9,505 bases of DNA from an archaeon (GTDB lineage Archaea > Nanobdellota > Nanobdellia > Pacearchaeales > GW2011-AR1), in the NCBI GenBank assembly GCA_030593225.1, contig JAUVHP010000042.1, forward strand, positions 1 to 9,505. Reading direction: 5' to 3'. The notes beneath the pieces are model-generated. The model was not told the DNA's origin. It did no database searches and saw nothing but the letters and a program-made list of their open reading frames with translations. Shown piece after piece: positions 4,958 to 9,505 of this stretch (positions are counted from its first letter, which is position 1; each line of letters opens with the position of its first letter). A program made the position numbers and the translations under genes.

Positions 4958-5843
4958 TAGCTCGCTGTTTCATAAATGTTGCAAGATTAGAAACAAAAGG
5001 TTTGTCAGTAGTAAGTGCAAGAACATCAATCCCTAAATCAAAAAAAGTTTTCTTAACAAAAAGCTCTTGCTCAAGTGCTATTCTTTCATAACGACCTTTA
5101 GCCAAACCAGGATTAATCAACATTCTTTCACCTGTTGCAGGGTTTTCAATAACCAACTCCCCATGAACATCAGGCAAACTTTTATCAAGAGGGTCACGAA
5201 TAACTAAAGCCATTGTTTCAAATCTATTAGCAATTAAAGAAAGTTTATTTTTAACCTCCTCGCCTAAACCAATAAAATCAGAAACAAGCACAATTGAAGC
5301 TACAGATTTATCAACATATTTTAAAGCAAAATCCAAAGCATTATCTAAACGAGACCGTCCACCATAGGTAGAAGCATTAGTTAAAATATTCATAAACTGA
5401 ACAAAACTTTTTCTCCCAGTTTGAGGCATAACAAATTCCTTTACATTATTTTCAAAAAGAATGTATCCTACTTTATCTCTAGAAAGAAGAATTAAATTAG
5501 TCAAAGCCGCAACAACTTCCACTGCATACTCGCATTTTAATTTATCTGACGAACCAAAAACCATACCCTCACCAACATCAATAATAAAAACAATTTTCAA
5601 ATTCCTCTCCTCAATATATTGTTTTGCAAGAATTTTATTAACCCTCATACTTGCCTTCCAATCAATCACATTAGCATCGTCATCAGGGGCATAATCACGA
5701 TAACCATCAAACTCCAAACCCCTTCCCTTAAGCATTGTCCGATACATTTTTGTTCTAAGTTCAAACGACTTCATAACAGATTGAAAAAGAGCTATACTTC
5801 CAGCAATATCAGAATTTAATTTTCTTTCTACGATTTTAATCAC
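4932..5843 (-). CDS. DUF58 protein of the MoxR module, degenerate MIDAS
   Basis: This 303-aa protein has the DUF58 signature GRGLEFDGYRDYAPDDDANV followed by IDWKASMRVNK (40-70), then the vWA-like fold beginning FIIDVGEGM (87-94). DUF58 proteins are the usual partners of MoxR ATPases. The metal site is altered: the DxSxS motif is D89-V-G91-E-G93, so both serines are glycine. The segment that normally carries the threonine reads GGRSRLDNAL (161-170). The third motif keeps D189 (LVSDF). No membrane helix is visible, so the protein is probably cytosolic. The start is a GTG at 5841-5843, overlapped by a GGTGATT sequence and preceded by AAAA. It is 48 nt behind MoxR and ends in a TAATG overlap with the next ORF. 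The long segment after 215 (RDPLDKSLPDVHGELVIENP) is normal for archaeal members. Family call is firm; loss of metal binding is inferred. Confidence 0.92.
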   Translation of the reverse strand: MIKIVERKLNSDIAGSIALFQSVMKSFELRTKMYRTMLKGRGLEFDGYRDYAPDDDANVIDWKASMRVNKILAKQYIEERNLKIVFIIDVGEGMVFGSSDKLKCEYAVEVVAALTNLILLSRDKVGYILFENNVKEFVMPQTGRKSFVQFMNILTNASTYGGRSRLDNALDFALKYVDKSVASIVLVSDFIGLGEEVKNKLSLIANRFETMALVIRDPLDKSLPDVHGELVIENPATGERMLINPGLAKGRYERIALEQELFVKKTFFDLGIDVLALTTDKPFVSNLATFMKQRAKSKKGVLV

Positions 5844-5891
5844 CTTTTAAAATTTAAAGAATTAGAAAGTTAAAAAGGTTGTGAATTGTAT

Positions 5892-6947
5892 TTAGAAACT
5901 TTTAACATTATCAATGACAAAATCAATAATCTTGTTTGTATTTATTCCTTCTGCTTGTGCCCTATAAGATAAAATTAATCTATGTCTTAAAATATCGTGT
6001 GCCACAGCTTTTACATCAATAGGTAAAACAAAATCACGCCCACGCAAAAGTGCCTCTGATTTAGAAGCAATAAACAAAGCAATACTCGCCCTAGGAGACG
6101 CACCTAAATCAATGTATTCAGAATACTGAAATTTCTCATCCCGAGTCATCTTAACAATCTCTAAAATATATTTCTTAATCTTTGCATCAAGATAAATCTT
6201 ATGAACCAATTTTTGCAAATCAAGAATTTTTTGAGGAGACAAAATAGTTTTCATTTCAATTTCTTCAAATTTTTTAAAAGTAGCATTCTCTTCCATCATT
6301 CTTAATTCATGTTTATCTTCAGGATAACCAAATTTAATCTTAAACAAAAATCTATCAATTTGTGCTTCAGGCAGAGCATAAACACCTTCGGTCTCTAAAG
6401 GATTTTCATTTGCCATAACAAAAAAAGGCAAATCTAAAGGATAAGTTTCACGACCAATAGTAACCTGTTTTTCCTGCATTGCTTCAATTAAAGCAGATTG
6501 TGTTTTTGGAGGTGCACGATTAATTTCATCAGCAATAATAAAATTAGCAAAAATAGGACCTTTGATAACTTCAAAACCTTTTTTCGGAGTATAAGTAGTA
6601 AGACCAATTATATCTGTAGGAAGCAAATCAACAGTAAACTGAATTCTTTTAGATTCACAACCACTTACTTTTGCCAAGGCCTTAATAACAAGGGTTTTTG
6701 CAATACCTGGAACACCTTCCAAAAGAACATGCCCTCCACACACAATCGCCCTTAATAAAGAATCCACCACAACCTCATGACCATAAAAAACATTCCCAAC
6801 TTCTTTTTTTACAGCAGCAAGTAATTTTGAGGCCTGTTTTACTTCGCTAATACTTGCCCGACTTTTTTTATTTATAACCTCAGATTTCTGATTTTTGATT
6901 TCTGATTTCCTTTCCTTTAGCTTCTGACTTCTGACTTTTATGCACAC
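5892..6947 (-). CDS. MoxR-type AAA+ ATPase
   Basis: This 351-aa AAA+ ATPase of the MoxR family has Walker A GVPGIAKT (78-85), Walker B FIIADE (136-141) followed by INRAPPKTQSALIEAMQE, sensor 1 VMANENP (177-183), the arginine-finger region EAQIDRF (194-200) and sensor 2 GASPR (282-286). The C-terminal helical lid with RHRLILSYRA is typical. MoxR ATPases act with DUF58 and vWA proteins as chaperone-like remodelling machines. The domain proper begins near residue 40; residues 1-30 are low complexity (RSQKLKERKSEIKNQKSEV) and come from heptanucleotide repeats. The only in-frame start before the domain is the GTG at 6947. A better-placed ATG at 6957, 12 nt after the upstream stop, is out of frame by one base and stops after 25 codons. 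The true start or expression state is therefore uncertain, though the ATPase itself is complete. Confidence 0.93.
   Translation of the reverse strand: MCIKVRSQKLKERKSEIKNQKSEVINKKSRASISEVKQASKLLAAVKKEVGNVFYGHEVVVDSLLRAIVCGGHVLLEGVPGIAKTLVIKALAKVSGCESKRIQFTVDLLPTDIIGLTTYTPKKGFEVIKGPIFANFIIADEINRAPPKTQSALIEAMQEKQVTIGRETYPLDLPFFVMANENPLETEGVYALPEAQIDRFLFKIKFGYPEDKHELRMMEENATFKKFEEIEMKTILSPQKILDLQKLVHKIYLDAKIKKYILEIVKMTRDEKFQYSEYIDLGASPRASIALFIASKSEALLRGRDFVLPIDVKAVAHDILRHRLILSYRAQAEGINTNKIIDFVIDNVKSF
6880..6936 (-). repeat. Heptanucleotide tandem repeats in the MoxR 5' region
   Basis: Plus-strand units TCAGATT, TCTGATT, TTTGATT, TCTGATT (6880-6907) are followed by an interruption and two exact TCTGACT units (6923-6936). 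On the coding strand these are variants of AATCAGA and AGTCAGA. A seven-base unit shifts the reading frame when copies are gained or lost. Removing one unit would fuse the ATG at 6957 in frame to MoxR. Confidence 0.85.
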
Positions 6948-6969
6948 TCTTTTTCATTTTACAAAATAA

Positions 6970-9505
6970 TTATACCTCGGTAAACCTTTTTTTATTATTA
7001 AATGTTTCCTTAAAACGTGAATTATCAAAACCATTTTTTATTTCATCTAACCCTTTTTTTAATTTTCTCCGTCTATAAGAATAATACAAAAACCCCATCA
7101 TAAAAAAAACCAAACTAATAAGCCAAACATAATTAAATAAATATTTTTCAAATTGGTTTCTAACTCTAATAATCGGGGGCTGTTCAATTGCAAATCTACA
7201 TGCTTCAATTGCTTCATTTAGTTTATCAAAAGAATCATCAATTGCTCCAGCATTTAAAAAAATTCTCGCCTCATTAATAAGTTCTGTTAATTCAACACAC
7301 TCAGGATTTCCTGTAATAAATTCTTCAGTAAAAAGAATCCTTTCCAAAATTGCCTCAGTCTCCTCAACATTAATAAAAATCTTTGCCCAATCATTATAAG
7401 ACGGGTCTTGAACCGTAGCATTTAAAGTAATTTCATAAAGACCATATTCTTCAGTATTAGCGTCGATAATTAATGTTAAATCTCTCTTTTCATTAATCTT
7501 CAAAAGATCTATAACAGAATTATCAAAAGAGGCAATTAAATCTTCTCTAAAAAGTCCATCCTTTGAAACACTTGCTTGTAAAAAAATATTTTTCAAATCA
7601 ACTTCTCCAGAATTAAAAAGAGAAATCGGTAAAACCAATCTGTCTTTTCTCCTTGATGAAATCGGTTCAGGAACAATAATCTTTAATGAAATTGGTTTTA
7701 TACTTCTACTTCCTCCACTACTCCCTCCACTAGATGGAGCAGCTACAACAATAGGTGCTGTTGCAGAACTTATTTCAAGTGTAAAATTATTTGCAGAAAC
7801 TGTGCTTTCTAAAGTTTCATTATAACGAATATCATATTCATAAGCAACTAAACTATAATTCGCGGTTAAAGAAGAAGAGGTTGGATTAGTATAAGTTGCA
7901 GACGGGGAGCTGGCTGAATTTGTCCAATTTGTAATTGAATGAGTAATTAAAGAAGAGCCATTTAACAAAGTTGTAATAAAACCAATTTTTTGATTAACGC
8001 AAGAATCAGTTGCATCAATATCTGAGAAGTGATCCTCCAAATCATAAGTAACTGAACCAGAAACAGAATCAATATTATCTGAACCACCAATATTCTTTTC
8101 AGTTCCAAGCACAAGGCTTCCTAAAAAAATCAAGGGGGCATTGCTATGGTCAATCTGCAAACTCCAATTTGAAACCTTGCTTAACTTAGAATTAGAAACA
8201 TTTAATTTTAAATTAACATTCCCTGAGCAAGTTGTTTCGTCTGTAAAATTAGAAGTAAAATTCCATAAAAAATTGCTTGCATTTCCATTTCCAGTTGTTG
8301 TATCTCTTAAAACATCATCAATATATAATTTATAATTTAAAGTATCTCCAACAGTATGATTAATACTAAAATTTAATGTGTAAGCCACATTTTCTGACAT
8401 TGAATATTCAAACGAAGATAAAGGCAATAAAATAACTGGATAATCATAAACAGTTAAATTCCATAAAAAAGAATCTTGTTTTCCTGTTGTATCATTAACA
8501 GAAATATTCAAAGTATAAACCCCTGCCATACTAGAATTAAATCCTATATTTAAAATACCAGAAGTAGTATTAAAAATAGTTTCATTTCCATTAATAAAAT
8601 CGTCTCCTAAAGTAATATTTGCCTTAAATATTAAGTTTTCATCATCCTCATCTACATCTGTTGCATTAAAATCCACTAAAATAGATTCTTCAATAGAAGA
8701 AATTAAATCATCTTTATCTGCCAAAACCGGGTTATGCTCTGTAGAATTAATTGTTAAATTAAAACTAATAAAATCACTTAATCCAGAAATATCACTAACA
8801 TTAATTGAAATATTATAGACCCCAACATCAGATTTTACTGGTGTAAATGTAACAGAATATTTTGAGTAGTTTGTACCTGAATCAAAAATATTTGTAAATG
8901 ATTCAAAAGTAAGCTCAAACAAATTAGTATTATTTCCTTGAATAGTTAAATTAATAGTCAAATTTTCCTTATAAAATTCTTGTTGTCGAATATTAAAATC
9001 AGTATCATTAATAAAAACATAAAATATAACATTACTATCTTCAGTAGTATTCATATTAGAATCTCCATCAATAGTTATATCTTGTATATGTAATAAAGGA
9101 GTTTTAATAAAAGGCGTTTCATTAAGATTATTAATTGTAAAAGTTAAAGTTGTTGTGTTTGTTAAATATCCGTCGCTAATCGTAATATTAACCAAATGCA
9201 CTCCAACATCTTCATCATCAATTCCACTTATATTAATTTCACCACTTGTAGTATTTAAGAAAAAAGCAGGAAAATGAGTTGTACTAAAATTAGAAAAAGT
9301 CAAGACCTCTTCTTCATGGTCAATTGAATAATTTGAGAGATTCAAATAAAAACTTCCGCCTTCAACAACAGAATACTCTGTGACTAAAGAATCATTCCAA
9401 TAAGGAAATTGATTTGAAATAATTAAAAGATTAAATGTTTCAGTATCGCTAACATTATTTAAATCAGTTACAGTAAGGTTAATTGTATAATTTCCAACAT
9501 CACTT
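6970..9505 (-). CDS. Large glycosylated surface protein with Ig/cadherin-like repeats, C-terminal part
   Basis: The last 844 residues are visible; the frame stays open to the window edge, so the start lies outside. Numbering is from the edge. At least five beta-sandwich repeats of about 90-125 aa run from 1 to about 585, each ending in patterns like DVGVYNISINVSD or GVYTLNISVND. Acidic turns (GIDDEDVG, DVDEDDENL) resemble dystroglycan-type cadherin or He_PIG domains. A Ser/Gly linker (SSGGSSGGSRS, about 591-601) leads to a CARDB/NEW3-like domain (603-713). A helical segment with two cysteines (736, 769) follows, then one membrane helix (789-809) and a basic cytosolic tail starting RRRKLKK. 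About 40 N-x-S/T sequons crowd the ectodomain, with none in the tail, fitting heavy N-glycosylation outside the cell. It lies 12-22 nt upstream of MoxR, so it is probably co-transcribed and may be a client of that system. Adhesin and cell-wall roles are both possible. Confidence 0.88.
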   Translation of the reverse strand, partial: SDVGNYTINLTVTDLNNVSDTETFNLLIISNQFPYWNDSLVTEYSVVEGGSFYLNLSNYSIDHEEEVLTFSNFSTTHFPAFFLNTTSGEINISGIDDEDVGVHLVNITISDGYLTNTTTLTFTINNLNETPFIKTPLLHIQDITIDGDSNMNTTEDSNVIFYVFINDTDFNIRQQEFYKENLTINLTIQGNNTNLFELTFESFTNIFDSGTNYSKYSVTFTPVKSDVGVYNISINVSDISGLSDFISFNLTINSTEHNPVLADKDDLISSIEESILVDFNATDVDEDDENLIFKANITLGDDFINGNETIFNTTSGILNIGFNSSMAGVYTLNISVNDTTGKQDSFLWNLTVYDYPVILLPLSSFEYSMSENVAYTLNFSINHTVGDTLNYKLYIDDVLRDTTTGNGNASNFLWNFTSNFTDETTCSGNVNLKLNVSNSKLSKVSNWSLQIDHSNAPLIFLGSLVLGTEKNIGGSDNIDSVSGSVTYDLEDHFSDIDATDSCVNQKIGFITTLLNGSSLITHSITNWTNSASSPSATYTNPTSSSLTANYSLVAYEYDIRYNETLESTVSANNFTLEISSATAPIVVAAPSSGGSSGGSRSIKPISLKIIVPEPISSRRKDRLVLPISLFNSGEVDLKNIFLQASVSKDGLFREDLIASFDNSVIDLLKINEKRDLTLIIDANTEEYGLYEITLNATVQDPSYNDWAKIFINVEETEAILERILFTEEFITGNPECVELTELINEARIFLNAGAIDDSFDKLNEAIEACRFAIEQPPIIRVRNQFEKYLFNYVWLISLVFFMMGFLYYSYRRRKLKKGLDEIKNGFDNSRFKETFNNKKRFTEV

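Noticed and set aside
5461..5819. Plus-strand ORFs inside the DUF58 gene
   Set aside because: They are antisense shadows of a gene with clear family motifs and have no signals of their own.
6498..6755. Plus-strand 85-codon ORF opposite the MoxR Walker motifs
   Set aside because: It is the antisense frame of the highly conserved ATPase core.
8141..8335. Plus-strand 64-codon ORF inside the surface protein gene
   Set aside because: It is an antisense shadow with no start signals.
9343..9345. TTG as the start of the large surface protein
   Set aside because: The same frame continues open to the window edge and encodes further repeat sequence (for example GNYTINLTVTD), so the gene starts outside the window.
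1..9505. tRNA or rRNA genes, CRISPR arrays, insertion sequences
   Set aside because: Reading both strands by eye gave no cloverleaf with a T-loop consensus, no regularly spaced repeats with unique spacers, and no transposase motifs or terminal inverted repeats.

Overview
The window looks like chromosome of a very AT-rich archaeon. The best fit is a small-genome DPANN lineage such as Pacearchaeota or Woesearchaeota, but that placement is inferred from gene content and style, not proven. The archaeal signs are an archaeal-type Kae1 at the left edge (IESTAHTFG, VNHCIAHLEIG) and TATA-like boxes about 25-26 nt upstream of start codons that lack a leader. A few other genes carry GGAG or GGTGAT-type Shine-Dalgarno sites. 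One gene encodes an extracellular protein packed with N-glycosylation sequons.

Left part (1-1937), all on the minus strand: the N-terminal half of kae1; a 228-nt intergenic stretch with hairpins and protein-like translations; an unrecognised 187-aa protein; a 61-aa protein with a lysine-rich tail and a very strong ribosome-binding site; and a DUF192 protein. Middle (1953-3916), plus strand: a membrane-anchored 475-aa coiled-coil protein divergent from the DUF192 gene, then a GNAT acetyltransferase 15 nt behind it. The acetyltransferase converges on the next block.

Right part (3926-9505), minus strand, reads as one operon transcribed right to left. It holds a large surface protein (5' end outside the window), a MoxR-type AAA+ ATPase, a DUF58 protein, a possible 28-aa peptide and a BatA-like membrane vWA protein. 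MoxR, DUF58 and vWA proteins form a widespread module thought to act as a chaperone or maturation system for envelope or metal-containing targets. The surface protein upstream is an obvious candidate client or partner, but this is inferred from position only.

Three features of this operon stand out. The MoxR start region holds heptanucleotide tandem repeats that place the best ATG out of frame; losing one heptamer would restore a continuous frame, so the locus resembles a phase-variable switch. The DUF58-vWA junction, with its ribosome-binding site and TAATG overlap, is duplicated as an exact 28-bp direct repeat around a 28-codon ORF. The DUF58 protein has glycines in place of both MIDAS serines, while the vWA protein keeps an intact MIDAS.
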